NCBI RefSeq assembly: GCF_019970045.1
Contig: NZ_JAHXYI010000001.1
Coordinates: 372,001-436,000 of the forward strand
Reading direction: 5' to 3'
Length of the DNA stretch: 64,000 bases
Source: Chryseobacterium sp. GVT01B
GTDB taxonomy: Bacteria; Bacteroidota; Bacteroidia; Flavobacteriales; Weeksellaceae
The stretch's first letter is position 1; every line of letters begins with the position of its first letter. The notes below the pieces were generated by a model. That model searched no databases. It was not told the origin of the DNA and saw only the letters and a list, made by a program, of their open reading frames with translations. Shown one piece after another: positions 24,833 through 33,955 of this stretch. Made by a program: the position numbers and the translations under genes.

Positions 24833-25372
24833 ATGAAATTTACGATGAAATTTTTAGTTTCAATCATCCTATTATTTTTACTGCAGGCATGTACGCAGAA
24901 ATACGAACCTATTAAAACCTCCTCTATGGAAAATACAGAAGCAAAAAACAATCCATACTATTCCAGAACAGATACTACAAAACTTAATGTTTCCAATGAT
25001 GAATGGAAAAAAATACTCGCTCCGGACTTGTATGCAATCGCCAGAGAAGCGGCAACAGAAAGAGCTTTTACCGGAAAATATAATGAGTTTGATGAGATTG
25101 GAGAATATTATTGCGCGGTGTGCGGAAATCACCTGTTTCGTTCTACATCCAAATTTTCCAGCAGCTGTGGCTGGCCAAGTTTCTTTGAAGCGGATAAGGA
25201 AGGAGTCTATTATGTGAGAGATCAGTCTTATGGAATGGATAGAGTAGAGGTTCTTTGCAAAAGATGTGACTCCCATCTTGGGCATGTTTTCGATGATGGG
25301 CCGAAGCCTACAGGACTGCGTTACTGTATGAATTCTGTGAGCCTGGAATTTGTGGCGGATGAGCAAAAATAA
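24833..25372 (+). CDS. msrB: Peptide-methionine (R)-S-oxide reductase MsrB, lipoprotein form
   Basis: A 179-residue protein. The N-terminal hydrophobic segment ends in LLQAC with Cys20, a lipobox, so it is probably anchored in the envelope. The SelR/MsrB domain is complete, with structural zinc pairs CAVCG and CKRCD, the CGWPSF motif and the catalytic Cys in RYCMNSVSLEF. It would reduce methionine-R-sulfoxide in exported proteins. There is no MsrA fusion. A second ATG four codons in is an alternative start. Confidence 0.93.
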   Translation: MKFTMKFLVSIILLFLLQACTQKYEPIKTSSMENTEAKNNPYYSRTDTTKLNVSNDEWKKILAPDLYAIAREAATERAFTGKYNEFDEIGEYYCAVCGNHLFRSTSKFSSSCGWPSFFEADKEGVYYVRDQSYGMDRVEVLCKRCDSHLGHVFDDGPKPTGLRYCMNSVSLEFVADEQK

Positions 25373-25461
25373 GACTTTTAATTCACAGAATCAGGACGTT
25401 AAAGTTTCTTAAATAGCGTTAAACTTTTTAGAGTTATAACCCCCTGGTAATTATGTTTTTA

Positions 25462-25469
25462 TAATTTTG
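25462..25469 (+). promoter_or_regulatory. -7 box of the L,D-transpeptidase-like gene
   Basis: TAATTTTG matches TAnnTTTG perfectly, 30 bases before the ATG at 25500. Confidence 0.5.
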
Positions 25470-25499
25470 CCCCACTAATTTGGATTTACATATTATTGA

Positions 25500-26255
25500 A
25501 TGAAAGGATTTTATAGCGTATTAGGCCTTGTTTACATGGTGACGACTTCATTCTACATTTCTCCAAGAATGGCGGTGAAAAGTGAGAATGTCAATACAAC
25601 GAAAACAGAAAAAGTAGCTGAAACGAAATCTGAGAAGAGCACAACAGCTGTATCTTCATCAGAAGCACTATACCAATCAATTGCATTTGATCCTGAACAT
25701 GAATTGAATTATGAAGTGTTCTCAAAAGCATTGACTGGGTATGAAAATTTAAAAAAAGCAGGATTGCTTACCCAAGACTCGCATTTATTAACTATCTGCG
25801 ATTTTTCTATGTCTTCTAACACAAAAAGACTTTGGATCATTGACCTGGAAGACAAAAAAGTTCTGTTCAACTCATTGGTAGCACACGGAAAAAATACAGG
25901 CGAAGAATTTGCGACGAATTTTTCTAACAGGGAAAGTTCGTTACAGAGCAGCTTAGGATTTTATATTACAGATGCAACCTATCAGGGTGATAACGGATAT
26001 TCTCTGAAGTTATTGGGAATGGATAAAGGGTTTAATGATGCGGCTTACAGAAGAGCAATTGTATTACATGGTGCTGATTATGTAAGCGATGCATTTGCAG
26101 CCATGCATAAAAGAATCGGAAGAAGCTGGGGATGTCCCGCGGTTCCAAGAGAACTGACACAGTCTATCATTAATACAATTAAAGGTAAAAACTGTCTGTT
26201 CATTTATTACCCAGATCAGAATTATCTTTCTTCCTCAGAATGGTTGAAAGCATAA
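25500..26255 (+). CDS. Murein L,D-transpeptidase catalytic-domain family protein
   Basis: A 251-residue protein with an N-terminal signal or anchor (to about residue 22), a low-complexity Thr/Glu/Lys linker, and a YkuD_2-type catalytic domain. The active-site signature is HGADYVSDAF followed by RSWGCPAVP, holding the catalytic Cys in S-x-G-C-P form. Members act on peptidoglycan, making 3-3 cross-links or attaching proteins; activity of this subfamily is less well tested. It is a single-gene unit with promoter and terminator. Confidence 0.85.
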   Translation: MKGFYSVLGLVYMVTTSFYISPRMAVKSENVNTTKTEKVAETKSEKSTTAVSSSEALYQSIAFDPEHELNYEVFSKALTGYENLKKAGLLTQDSHLLTICDFSMSSNTKRLWIIDLEDKKVLFNSLVAHGKNTGEEFATNFSNRESSLQSSLGFYITDATYQGDNGYSLKLLGMDKGFNDAAYRRAIVLHGADYVSDAFAAMHKRIGRSWGCPAVPRELTQSIINTIKGKNCLFIYYPDQNYLSSSEWLKA

Positions 26256-26259
26256 AAAT

Positions 26260-26293
26260 AAAAAGCAGTCAGTTTTTTGACTGCTTTTTTATT
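26260..26293. terminator. Terminator between convergent genes
   Basis: AAAAGCAGTCA and TGACTGCTTTT form an 11-bp stem with a T-rich loop and a T-run. It serves the transpeptidase-like gene and overlaps the end of the histidine kinase gene. Confidence 0.85.
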
Positions 26294-27662
26294 TTTTGGA
26301 GGGAAATGTTACAGTAAATACACTTCCTTTTGACACTTCAGAATCGATCGTCAATTTGCCTTCGTGTATTTCTATAATCCTTTTTACAATGGAAAGACCG
26401 ATGCCGTTTCCTTTTTCGAAATTCTTATTGGAACCCCGGTAAAACAAATCAAAAATTTTCAAAAGATCCTTTTCTGAAATACCAATCCCATGATCAATAA
26501 AACGGATTTTTATATGGTTCGAGTTGGTCTCTATTTCAATATGGCAGCTTTTGTCTGCTGAATATTTACAGGCATTCTCTATCAGGTTAGAAAAAGCAAC
26601 CTGCAGCAGGTAAGGATTACCATGAAAATCATAATTGTTTTCATCATCATCTGACGCATTACCCATATAATTGATCCCTATTTTGTAGCTGACATTTTTT
26701 TGCAGCAATGCAAGCTTGGCTTCTGCCAAAATCTCATCCAGACGCAGATTGGTAAGACTGATCTGTGATACATCATAGCTGGCTCTGGCGAAATCCAGCA
26801 AAGCAGAAGAAAGCTCCGATGCATCATTGGCATCCTGAAGAGCATTGTCAATAGAAAGCTTATAGTCATCCAACGTTACATTCAGTTCCTTGGCAAGCTC
26901 CAGCTCTGCAATTAAAGTGGAAAGAGGAGTCCGGAATTCATGGGAAATAGTGGTGACGAATTGTTTGTGATTATTAAAAGATTTTTCCAGCCTGTTGAAG
27001 GTAGAATTAAAAGTTTCAGTCAGTTCATAAATCTCATCTTTTGCTTTGGGGATATCCAGCCGTTTATTCAGATTATGCTCTGAAATATCGCGGATCTGGA
27101 GGATAATATCCTTTAAGGGCTTAAGGGTATAGTATGAAAAAAGAAATCCTATAATAAAAATGATGACAATGGAGCTGATATAAATGATGATGATATCTTT
27201 TTTAAACTCAGAAATATGGGCCTTTCCTGTGACGTCTACTGCACTTCCAATGATATAATATTTTTCTCCGTTTGATTGAAACTGAATGGCAATATACTGA
27301 CGGTCGCCCTGCTGCCAGAATATTCTGTTTTTATTGGATCTGATAATTTTATCCAGATATTTTTCATTGCTTTTAAGAGGAGGAACATCCGTGAAAGTAA
27401 GTTCTTTTTTACTGTTATAAACACTGATGTCTGCTTCATTCAGCAGTTTTTGGTTACGCTGGTGAAGCTCACGGATTTTTTCATCACTGATTCTGACATC
27501 GAAGATAAATTCTGACCTCCAGATCACCTTATATCCTAAACGGTCGTTAAACTCATCCTCCCTGTTCTTTTCAGATACAAAATAGAGAACATAAGCAAAC
27601 AAAAATAAGATGCCTGCAGTAAGGATAGAATAGATAAGTGCTGTTCTGGTTGCTATTTTCAT
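26289..27662 (-). CDS. Sensor histidine kinase with HAMP domain
   Basis: A 457-residue kinase with transmembrane segments near 8-30 and 157-180, a periplasmic sensor region between, and a HAMP domain around 181-235. The phospho-acceptor His is in TTISHEFRTPL. The ATPase boxes are N (NLIENACKYS), G1 (DHGIGI) and G2 (GNGIGLSIV). Its start overlaps the stop of the response regulator gene by 4 bases (ATGA), so the pair is translationally coupled. The divergent porin operon upstream is a likely target. Confidence 0.92.
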   Translation of the reverse strand: MKIATRTALIYSILTAGILFLFAYVLYFVSEKNREDEFNDRLGYKVIWRSEFIFDVRISDEKIRELHQRNQKLLNEADISVYNSKKELTFTDVPPLKSNEKYLDKIIRSNKNRIFWQQGDRQYIAIQFQSNGEKYYIIGSAVDVTGKAHISEFKKDIIIIYISSIVIIFIIGFLFSYYTLKPLKDIILQIRDISEHNLNKRLDIPKAKDEIYELTETFNSTFNRLEKSFNNHKQFVTTISHEFRTPLSTLIAELELAKELNVTLDDYKLSIDNALQDANDASELSSALLDFARASYDVSQISLTNLRLDEILAEAKLALLQKNVSYKIGINYMGNASDDDENNYDFHGNPYLLQVAFSNLIENACKYSADKSCHIEIETNSNHIKIRFIDHGIGISEKDLLKIFDLFYRGSNKNFEKGNGIGLSIVKRIIEIHEGKLTIDSEVSKGSVFTVTFPSKK

Positions 27663-28345
27663 AATTGTGAAGCGAAAATAAATCCTACTCCGGGTTTGGT
27701 GTGAATCAGTTTATGATCAAAATTTTTATCAATCTTTTTCCGTAAATAAGCAATGTAGACATCAATATAGTTGGTTCCTGTGTCAAAATGATTTCCCCAT
27801 ACATTTTCTGCAATCTCTTCACGGGTAAGAATTCTTTCAGCATTGTTTACCAGAAATACCAGGAGTTTAAATTCTTTGGGAGTGAGTTCTATTTCCGTTC
27901 TGTTTCTGAAAACCCTGTTGAATTTTTTATCAATCTTCAGATCATGATATTCCAGATCAGTCAGATATGCTTCTTTATTTCTGGCTGATCTTCTTTGCAG
28001 AATAGCTTTGATTCTTACGTAAAGTTCCCTGATTTCAAAAGGTTTTACCATATAATCATCCGCTCCGGCGTCAAATCCTTCAATTTTTTCATCAATCGTG
28101 CCCAGAGCGGTGAGCATAATAATGGGAAGATCAGGGTATTTCTCTTTGATCAGTTTGCATAGATCAATACCGCTCATTTTTGGCAGCATAATATCTGTAA
28201 TCGCCAGATCGAAAGATATTTTATTCAGCAGGACAATAGCATCTTCTGCATCTTCCGAAATATACACCTGATATTCCTGGCTCTCCAGTCCTCTTTTCAA
28301 AAGACTTGAAACACGCGAATTATCTTCTACAATTAAAATTTTCAT
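27659..28345 (-). CDS. OmpR-family response regulator
   Basis: A 228-residue regulator with receiver domain 1 to about 120 (phospho-acceptor Asp in DLAITDIMLPKMSG; switch residues in MLTALGT and VKPF) and a C-terminal winged helix (ELTPKEFKLLVFLVNN, GTNYIDVYIAYLRKKID). It is first in a two-gene operon with the sensor kinase. The 239-base gap to the divergent porin gene holds 11-bp direct repeats of the spacing such regulators bind. Confidence 0.93.
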   Translation of the reverse strand: MKILIVEDNSRVSSLLKRGLESQEYQVYISEDAEDAIVLLNKISFDLAITDIMLPKMSGIDLCKLIKEKYPDLPIIMLTALGTIDEKIEGFDAGADDYMVKPFEIRELYVRIKAILQRRSARNKEAYLTDLEYHDLKIDKKFNRVFRNRTEIELTPKEFKLLVFLVNNAERILTREEIAENVWGNHFDTGTNYIDVYIAYLRKKIDKNFDHKLIHTKPGVGFIFASQL

Positions 28346-28475
28346 AAAGAAATACTATGGGCTATATACCTTGGTTTTCAAATGTTTTTTTGATTTTAAA
28401 AGCTTGATTTTCATCTGTCCCCAAAGCACTGTACAAAGGTATTTCATATTTTTCTTTTATCAGAAAACATTAACC

Positions 28476-28546
28476 CTTTTAATAGTTTTCTATAAGGTTT
28501 CTAATAGATTTCTAATACCTGTCCAGACATTCCCGATCTAATTTTG
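28476..28546 (+). promoter_or_regulatory. Direct-repeat response-regulator site and -7 box before the porin operon
   Basis: Three tandem 11-base units TTTCTAnnAnn occupy 28487-28519 (TTTCTATAAGG, TTTCTAATAGA, TTTCTAATACC), preceded by a degenerate fourth unit at 28476-28486. A perfect -7 box TAATTTTG (28539-28546) follows 19 bases after the last unit. Head-to-tail 11-bp repeats are typical of OmpR-type activators. Confidence 0.65.
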
Positions 28547-28584
28547 TCCCGTTGAAATCAACAAAAAGATAAGAATAGAAAAAT

Positions 28585-29913
28585 ATGAAGACTACCTCTT
28601 TCAAAACAGCAATTGCTTTGTTTTCCTTAGTGGGACTCATGGGAAAATTAGAAGCTCAGAAAAAAAATGACTTTAATAACCCCGGATTGACCCATTACTT
28701 CAATGAAGAACACTCACGATATATTTCTCTTAGCGGATATGCAGAATTGTGGGCCAGATATACACAGCTTAACCCCGGAAGCCTTGTCAATAATGAGGCA
28801 AAATCGGATTTGTCTGACCTCTCTCTTCGAAGAGTTCGTGTAAAAATGACTTATAAGCCCACCGAAAAGCTGATGTTTGTTTTGCAGGGAGGAACCACCA
28901 ATGTGAATGTAAATGCTAAAGGAAGTAATTACTTTGACCTTCTGGATGCTTATGCTGAATATGCTTTTAATGATAAGATTGCTTTTGGTGCAGGGCGTTC
29001 CACATGGCGCGGTCTTTCAAGATTTACCACAGGACCTCTGAATACGCTGTTATATGATCTGCCGGCTTATGCAACATCCAATGCAGGGACTACAGATTAT
29101 ACAGTAAGGGAACTGAGTGCCTATATTAAAGGGCAGCTTGGAAGATTTGATTACCGTTTGGTGGTAGCCGATCCTTACACCATGGCAACTTCAGATCCGA
29201 AACTGAATGTAGCTTCCTTCAGTAAAAATTCTCCGGGAAAAGACTTCTCCGGGTATTTCAGATATGCTTTTTTAGATAAAGAGAATATTTCTACACCTTT
29301 TAATTCTGGAACCTATGTAGGAAAAAAGAATGTACTGAGCCTGGGAGCTGGTTTTGATTACATTCACAATGCATTATGGCATCTGGATGCAGGCAAAAAT
29401 ACAGTGAATGATGATATGAAAAGCTTTGCGGTAGATTTATTTTATGATGCACCGCTGAACAAAGAAAAGGGAACGTCAATAAGCGCATATGGAATGGCGA
29501 TGCACAACGACTATGGACCCAATTATATCCGGTATGTAGGAACCAATAATCCTGCAACTTCTGTAGATGTTACACAAGCGAGTCTTAATGGAGCAGGAAA
29601 TGCAATGCCTGTTATCGGAACCGGAAATACGTATTATGTGCAATTGGGAGGTACACTTCCTTATCTTGATAAAGAAAAGAAAAACCTTCAGCTTCAGCCT
29701 GCAGTAGGAATGCAGCTGTCAGACCTGAAAGGACTTCATGACAATGCAGTGATTTATGATGCCGGAATCTCTCTGCTGATGAACGGAATGTCTTCCCGGT
29801 TAACTTTTGATGCCCAGAACAGACCTGTTTATACCAATGATCCCTCAAACAATGCTGTAGTTTCTGACCGGAAATGGCAGTTTGTCCTTAAATACAGAAT
29901 AGATTTTAATTAA
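28585..29913 (+). CDS. Outer-membrane porin (OprO/OprP-like beta-barrel)
   Basis: A 442-residue protein with signal peptide (to about KLEAQ) and many alternating strands ending in a C-terminal barrel strand (KWQFVLKYRIDFN, terminal aromatic region). The LSLRRVRVKMTYKPTEKLMFVLQGG segment is typical of phosphate-selective-porin-like proteins of Bacteroidota. It should form a diffusion channel; the solute is unknown. It leads a likely operon with a Dabb protein (5 bases apart) and a cupin. Confidence 0.75.
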   Translation: MKTTSFKTAIALFSLVGLMGKLEAQKKNDFNNPGLTHYFNEEHSRYISLSGYAELWARYTQLNPGSLVNNEAKSDLSDLSLRRVRVKMTYKPTEKLMFVLQGGTTNVNVNAKGSNYFDLLDAYAEYAFNDKIAFGAGRSTWRGLSRFTTGPLNTLLYDLPAYATSNAGTTDYTVRELSAYIKGQLGRFDYRLVVADPYTMATSDPKLNVASFSKNSPGKDFSGYFRYAFLDKENISTPFNSGTYVGKKNVLSLGAGFDYIHNALWHLDAGKNTVNDDMKSFAVDLFYDAPLNKEKGTSISAYGMAMHNDYGPNYIRYVGTNNPATSVDVTQASLNGAGNAMPVIGTGNTYYVQLGGTLPYLDKEKKNLQLQPAVGMQLSDLKGLHDNAVIYDAGISLLMNGMSSRLTFDAQNRPVYTNDPSNNAVVSDRKWQFVLKYRIDFN

Positions 29914-29918
29914 AATAA

Positions 29919-30344
29919 ATGACAATGGAAAGAAGAAAATTTTTATTCCGCTCAGTCCAGGCTTCCGTCCTGCTGCTGGTTTCAGGAAATATGTTTGCCT
30001 CTGCTTTACCCATGTTTAACCCTATAAAAAAGAAAAAGATGTACTTCCATTATTTGTTGTTCTGGCTTAGAAAAGATCTTTCGGAGTCTGAAGTAAAAGA
30101 ATTTGAAAATTTTTTTGAAGGTCTTAAAAAGCTTCCTTATCAGAAAAATCTCCGTTATGGAAAGCCTGCCGCTTCCACCCCGAGAAGTGTTTTAGACAGC
30201 ACATTTACCTATAATGCTTCTATGGAATTCGATACTCTGGAGGAGCTTGAAGCGTATGGAAAGCTTCCCGAACATCTGGCTTTGGTTCAGAAATATAAAC
30301 CCTTTTTTGAAAGAATGCTGGTTTACGATACTGTTTATAATTAA
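29919..30344 (+). CDS. Dabb-family (A/B barrel) protein with twin-arginine signal
   Basis: A 141-residue protein with N-terminal ERRKFLFRS followed by a hydrophobic stretch, a twin-arginine signal type. The mature part is a ferredoxin-like stress-responsive A/B-barrel domain (KMYFHYLLFWLRKDLSESEVKEF, and the late YKPFFERMLVYDTVYN). The biochemical role of Dabb proteins is mostly unknown. An ATG two codons downstream is also possible. It lies between the porin and cupin genes and is expected to share their control. Confidence 0.75.
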   Translation: MTMERRKFLFRSVQASVLLLVSGNMFASALPMFNPIKKKKMYFHYLLFWLRKDLSESEVKEFENFFEGLKKLPYQKNLRYGKPAASTPRSVLDSTFTYNASMEFDTLEELEAYGKLPEHLALVQKYKPFFERMLVYDTVYN

Positions 30345-30365
30345 AAATAAAAAATTAAATTTATA

Positions 30366-30845
30366 ATGAAAAACATCATGAAAGGCTTAAGCCTTGTTTT
30401 AGTAGTAAGTACTGTAGGATTTATGAATGCACAACACAAAAACCATAAAAATGTAAGTGTCACTGCGGAAACCTCCACTGAGTTTATTCCTGCCATAAGA
30501 CTAATCAACCATCCTGACGGATCATGTGCTTTTGAGAAAGGAAAAATACCTACTCTTAAACATATGAATACCACTACATTCTGGATGAGCAATAAAACGG
30601 AGGAGTGGGAAAAAAATGCACATCCGGCGCCCAGAAGACAATATGTGATTACCATCAAAGGAAATATAAGATTTAAAGTAACAGACGGTTCCACTTTTAT
30701 AATTAAACCTGGCGTGGTTCTTCTGGCTGAAGACCTTAAAGGAACCGGTCACAGCTGGGATATGGTGAAAAGCAAGGAGTGGGAGAGACTTTATATTCCG
30801 ATTGCTGAAAATGCCGATGATTTTTTTATCCCGGATGCCCAATAA
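30366..30845 (+). CDS. Exported cupin-domain protein
   Basis: A 159-residue protein with signal peptide (to about FMNAQ) and a single cupin barrel (RRQYVITIKGNIRFKVTDGS, then IIKPGVVLLAEDLKGTGHSW). One His in the GTGHSW turn could bind metal. Its substrate is unknown. Together with the porin and the Dabb protein it forms a three-gene unit probably switched on by the divergent two-component system. Confidence 0.72.
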   Translation: MKNIMKGLSLVLVVSTVGFMNAQHKNHKNVSVTAETSTEFIPAIRLINHPDGSCAFEKGKIPTLKHMNTTTFWMSNKTEEWEKNAHPAPRRQYVITIKGNIRFKVTDGSTFIIKPGVVLLAEDLKGTGHSWDMVKSKEWERLYIPIAENADDFFIPDAQ

Positions 30846-30893
30846 TTACAAGTCATTTTCTTTTTGGGAAAATATATAATTCGTTATGTTTTG

Positions 30894-30920
30894 AAGCAGT
30901 CAATTTTGGCTGCTTTTTTT
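30894..30920 (+). terminator. Terminator after the cupin gene
   Basis: AAGCAGTCAA pairs with TTGGCTGCTT (one G-U wobble) over a 2-base loop and is followed by a T-run. Confidence 0.75.
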
Positions 30921-30943
30921 AGATTTAAAATCAGTTATAAAAT

Positions 30944-30980
30944 AAAAAATCCCTGCATGATTTTCATACAGGGATTTTTA
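30944..30980 (-). terminator. Terminator after fabF
   Basis: AAAAATCCCTG pairs with CAGGGATTTTT around a 13-base loop, 17 bases after the fabF stop on the minus strand. Confidence 0.82.
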
Positions 30981-30996
30981 TTATTATTTAATCAAA

Positions 30997-32238
30997 TTAA
31001 CTGAACTTCTTAAATACTATGGTGGCATTATGACCTCCAAATCCAAAGGCATTACTTAAAGCATAGGTAATATTTTTTTCCTTTGCTTCTCCAAATACAA
31101 TATTGATATCCTGCGGAATATTCTCATCAATGCTGTGAAGATTGATTGTTGGAGGAATAATTCCGTTTTGAATGGCTTTAATAGAAAGAATGGCCTCTAC
31201 AGCTCCCGCAGCTCCCAACAGGTGTCCTGTCATGGATTTTGTGGCACTGATATCCAGGTTTTTACTTCCTTTAAACAATTTATTAATTCCATTGAGCTCA
31301 ACCAGATCTCCAAGAGGAGTAGATGTAGCATGAGGATTAATATAATCAATATCATCTGTGTTGATTCCTGCTTCATGAAGTGCTAATTGCATAGCTTTGA
31401 TTGCGCCTACTCCGTCCGGATGAGGTGCCGTCATATGATAAGCATCCGCTGTCATGGCTGCTCCTACCAATTCTGCATATATTTTTGCTCCCCTTGCTTT
31501 AGCGTGTTCATACTCTTCAAGAATCAATGTTCCCGAACCTTCACCCATTACAAAACCGTCTCTCTCTGCATCGTAAGGACGACTGGCTGTCGCGAAATCA
31601 TCATTTCTTGTAGACATGGCTTTCATAATGGAAAATCCACCGATAGAGGCAGGAGAAATAGCAGCTTCAGAACCACCGCTTACAATGACTTTTGCTTTTC
31701 CAAGACGGATATAGTTGAAAGCATCCATCAACGCCGTATTTCCAGTTGCACATGCAGAAACTGTAGTATAATTAATTCCCTGCAAGCCATATTTCATAGA
31801 AATCATTCCTGATGCCATATTGGCGATGAATTTTGGCACAAAGAAAGGATTGAATCTTGGCGTTCCGTCACCGGCAGCAAAATTCATGACCTCGCTTTCG
31901 AAAGTCCACATTCCACCTTGTCCTGTTCCCCAGATAACACCTACATCAAACGGATCCATATTTTCCAGTTCAAGTCCGGAATCTTTAAGAGCTTCCGCGG
32001 TAGAATACATTGCATATTGTGAAAATAGATCACTTCTTTTGATTTCGTTGTGTGTTAAATGGAGTTTTGGATCAAAATTTTTAACCTCACAAGCAAAATG
32101 TACTTTAAATTTTTCCGTATCGAAATGGGTAATCTGATTTGCTCCACTCACTCCGTTGATACTGTTTTGCCAAAATTCTTCGACATTATTTCCCAAAGGC
32201 GTCACTGCGCCAAGACCTGTAATGACAACTCTCTTCAT
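30997..32238 (-). CDS. fabF: Beta-ketoacyl-ACP synthase II (FabF-type)
   Basis: A 413-residue condensing enzyme that extends acyl-ACP with malonyl-ACP. The Cys-His-His triad is visible: C163 in TVSACATGN, His in NPHATSTPLGD and His in TKSMTGHLLGAAG. Length and sequence match KAS II. It is the last gene of a TetR-thiolase-thioesterase-FabF operon, 2 bases after the thioesterase, so it may be a specialised copy serving that unit and not necessarily the only housekeeping FabF. Confidence 0.9.
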   Translation of the reverse strand: MKRVVITGLGAVTPLGNNVEEFWQNSINGVSGANQITHFDTEKFKVHFACEVKNFDPKLHLTHNEIKRSDLFSQYAMYSTAEALKDSGLELENMDPFDVGVIWGTGQGGMWTFESEVMNFAAGDGTPRFNPFFVPKFIANMASGMISMKYGLQGINYTTVSACATGNTALMDAFNYIRLGKAKVIVSGGSEAAISPASIGGFSIMKAMSTRNDDFATASRPYDAERDGFVMGEGSGTLILEEYEHAKARGAKIYAELVGAAMTADAYHMTAPHPDGVGAIKAMQLALHEAGINTDDIDYINPHATSTPLGDLVELNGINKLFKGSKNLDISATKSMTGHLLGAAGAVEAILSIKAIQNGIIPPTINLHSIDENIPQDINIVFGEAKEKNITYALSNAFGFGGHNATIVFKKFS

Positions 32239-32240
32239 AC

Positions 32241-32666
32241 TTAGTTATTGATTTTGAATAAATTCGAGGTTCCTCTTGCGATTAATCGTGTTTTATCTGC
32301 ATTCCATATTTCGCATTGTGCATTTACGAATTGCTTACCTCTTTTAATGATTTTAGTTTCAGCTACAATATTATCATTTTCTTTTGCAGTTGAAAAATAA
32401 TCTATGACATTATTTATAGTGGTAATGAAAGAATTTTCATTTAAAGAAAACATGGTGGCGCCAATAATATCATCAACAATAGCAGCGGTAACGCCGCCGT
32501 GAAGATTACCTATAGGATTCAGCCACTCCGGTCTTACCGTATATTGAAATTCCAGTTGACCTTCCTCGGCGGAAAGAACAATTGGGTTCAGCCATTTCAT
32601 AAATGGAGATGGTGACTGATCGAATTCTTTTCCGATGAATTGCTGTAATTGTGCTAATCTATCCAT
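32241..32666 (-). CDS. PaaI-family hotdog thioesterase
   Basis: A 141-residue single hotdog-fold protein with the signature NPIGNLHGGVTAAIVDDIIG (HGG turn and the following acidic pair). PaaI-type enzymes release CoA from acyl- or aryl-CoA. It lies 10 bases after the thiolase and 2 bases before fabF, consistent with an acyl-chain module. Confidence 0.85.
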   Translation of the reverse strand: MDRLAQLQQFIGKEFDQSPSPFMKWLNPIVLSAEEGQLEFQYTVRPEWLNPIGNLHGGVTAAIVDDIIGATMFSLNENSFITTINNVIDYFSTAKENDNIVAETKIIKRGKQFVNAQCEIWNADKTRLIARGTSNLFKINN

Positions 32667-32676
32667 ACTTTCAATT

Positions 32677-33945
32677 TTATTTCTCTAAAATCATGGTTAC
32701 TCCCTGTCCACGTGCTGCACAAATGGATATGAATCCTTTCCCGCTGCCTTTTTCATGAAGCAATTTTGCCAGTGTAGCGATAATTCTTCCGCCTGTTGCT
32801 GCAAAAGGATGGGCTGCTGCGAGGCTTCCCCCTTTTACATTCAGCTTGCTTCTGTCAATCTTACCCAGCGCCTTTTCCAACCCGAATTTTTTGGCAAGAT
32901 CATCGTTTTCCCAGATTTTTATGGTGGCCAAAACCTGTGCAGCAAAAGCTTCATGGATTTCGTAGTAATCAAAATCTGAGAGATTCATCCCTGCTTTTTT
33001 CAGCATTCTCTCAGCAGCAAAAACGGGTGCTAAAAGTAAATCCTGTTTATTTTCAACATATTCTATCCCTGCCAACTCTGAAAAGGTGATATAGGCTAAA
33101 ACAGGAAGATTGTTGGCATTAGCCCATTCCTCGCTGGCAAGTAAAACTGCCGAAGCTCCATCCGTAAATGGTGTCGAATTTCCTGCTGTTAAAGTTCCGT
33201 TTTGCTTATCAAAAGCAGGTTTCAGTTGTGACAGTTTTTCAATACTGCTGTCACGGCGAAGGTTATTATCTTTATCTAAGCCAAAAGCTGGAGTGATCAT
33301 ATCATCAAAAAATCCTTCGTCATAAGCTTTTGCCATATTCTGATGACTTTTCAAAGCTAATTGATCCTGTTCCTCTCTTGATATATTGTAATATTTTGCA
33401 GTGATTTCTGTATGTTCACCCATTACCAGACCTGTTTTAGGTTCCTGTCCTTTGTATGGAATTGGCATCCAGTCTTTCAGTTTCGGGCTTAACAGTTGTT
33501 TTAATTTCCCGAATGCTGATTTTTCTTTATTCGCTTTTAACAAAGCTTTTCTTAATCGAGGTGAAGATTCAAACGGGATGTTGCTCATTGCTTCCACACC
33601 ACATGCAATACCGCACTCTATCTGGCCCAGAGCAATTTTATTTCCAATGTAAATGGCAGTTTCAATTCCTGTATCGCACGCCTGCTGAAGATCACATGCA
33701 GGAGTTGCAGGATCAAGAGTGGTATTCATTACGGTTTCCCTGATGAGGTTGCTTTCAGAAATATGTTTGATAACAGCACCTCCGGCAACTTCTCCGAGCC
33801 TTTTTCCTTTAAGATGATAACGATCTATCAATCCGTTCAGAGAAGCGAGCAGCAGATCCTGGTTTCCCTGTTCTGAATAAGAGGTATTCATTCTGGCGAA
33901 AGGAATTCTATTGTATCCTATGATGGCCACTTTTTTTGTTTCCAT
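32677..33945 (-). CDS. Acetyl-CoA C-acyltransferase (thiolase, FadI/FadA type)
   Basis: From the ATG at 33945, 422 residues beginning METKKVAIIGYNRIPFARMN. Active-site residues are the acyl-accepting Cys90 in LQQACDTG, His in HEAFAAQ and the second Cys in CAARGQG. It performs thiolytic cleavage in beta-oxidation, or the reverse condensation. The longer frame from 33987 overlaps the TetR gene and is rejected. It begins 10 bases after the TetR stop. No FadB/FadJ partner is present here. Confidence 0.88.
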   Translation of the reverse strand: METKKVAIIGYNRIPFARMNTSYSEQGNQDLLLASLNGLIDRYHLKGKRLGEVAGGAVIKHISESNLIRETVMNTTLDPATPACDLQQACDTGIETAIYIGNKIALGQIECGIACGVEAMSNIPFESSPRLRKALLKANKEKSAFGKLKQLLSPKLKDWMPIPYKGQEPKTGLVMGEHTEITAKYYNISREEQDQLALKSHQNMAKAYDEGFFDDMITPAFGLDKDNNLRRDSSIEKLSQLKPAFDKQNGTLTAGNSTPFTDGASAVLLASEEWANANNLPVLAYITFSELAGIEYVENKQDLLLAPVFAAERMLKKAGMNLSDFDYYEIHEAFAAQVLATIKIWENDDLAKKFGLEKALGKIDRSKLNVKGGSLAAAHPFAATGGRIIATLAKLLHEKGSGKGFISICAARGQGVTMILEK

Positions 33946-33955
33946 ATTGTATAGT

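Noticed and set aside
31387..31812. 141-codon plus-strand frame inside fabF
   Set aside because: It is antisense to a highly conserved FabF region and its Cys/Arg/Ser-rich translation is typical of a shadow frame.
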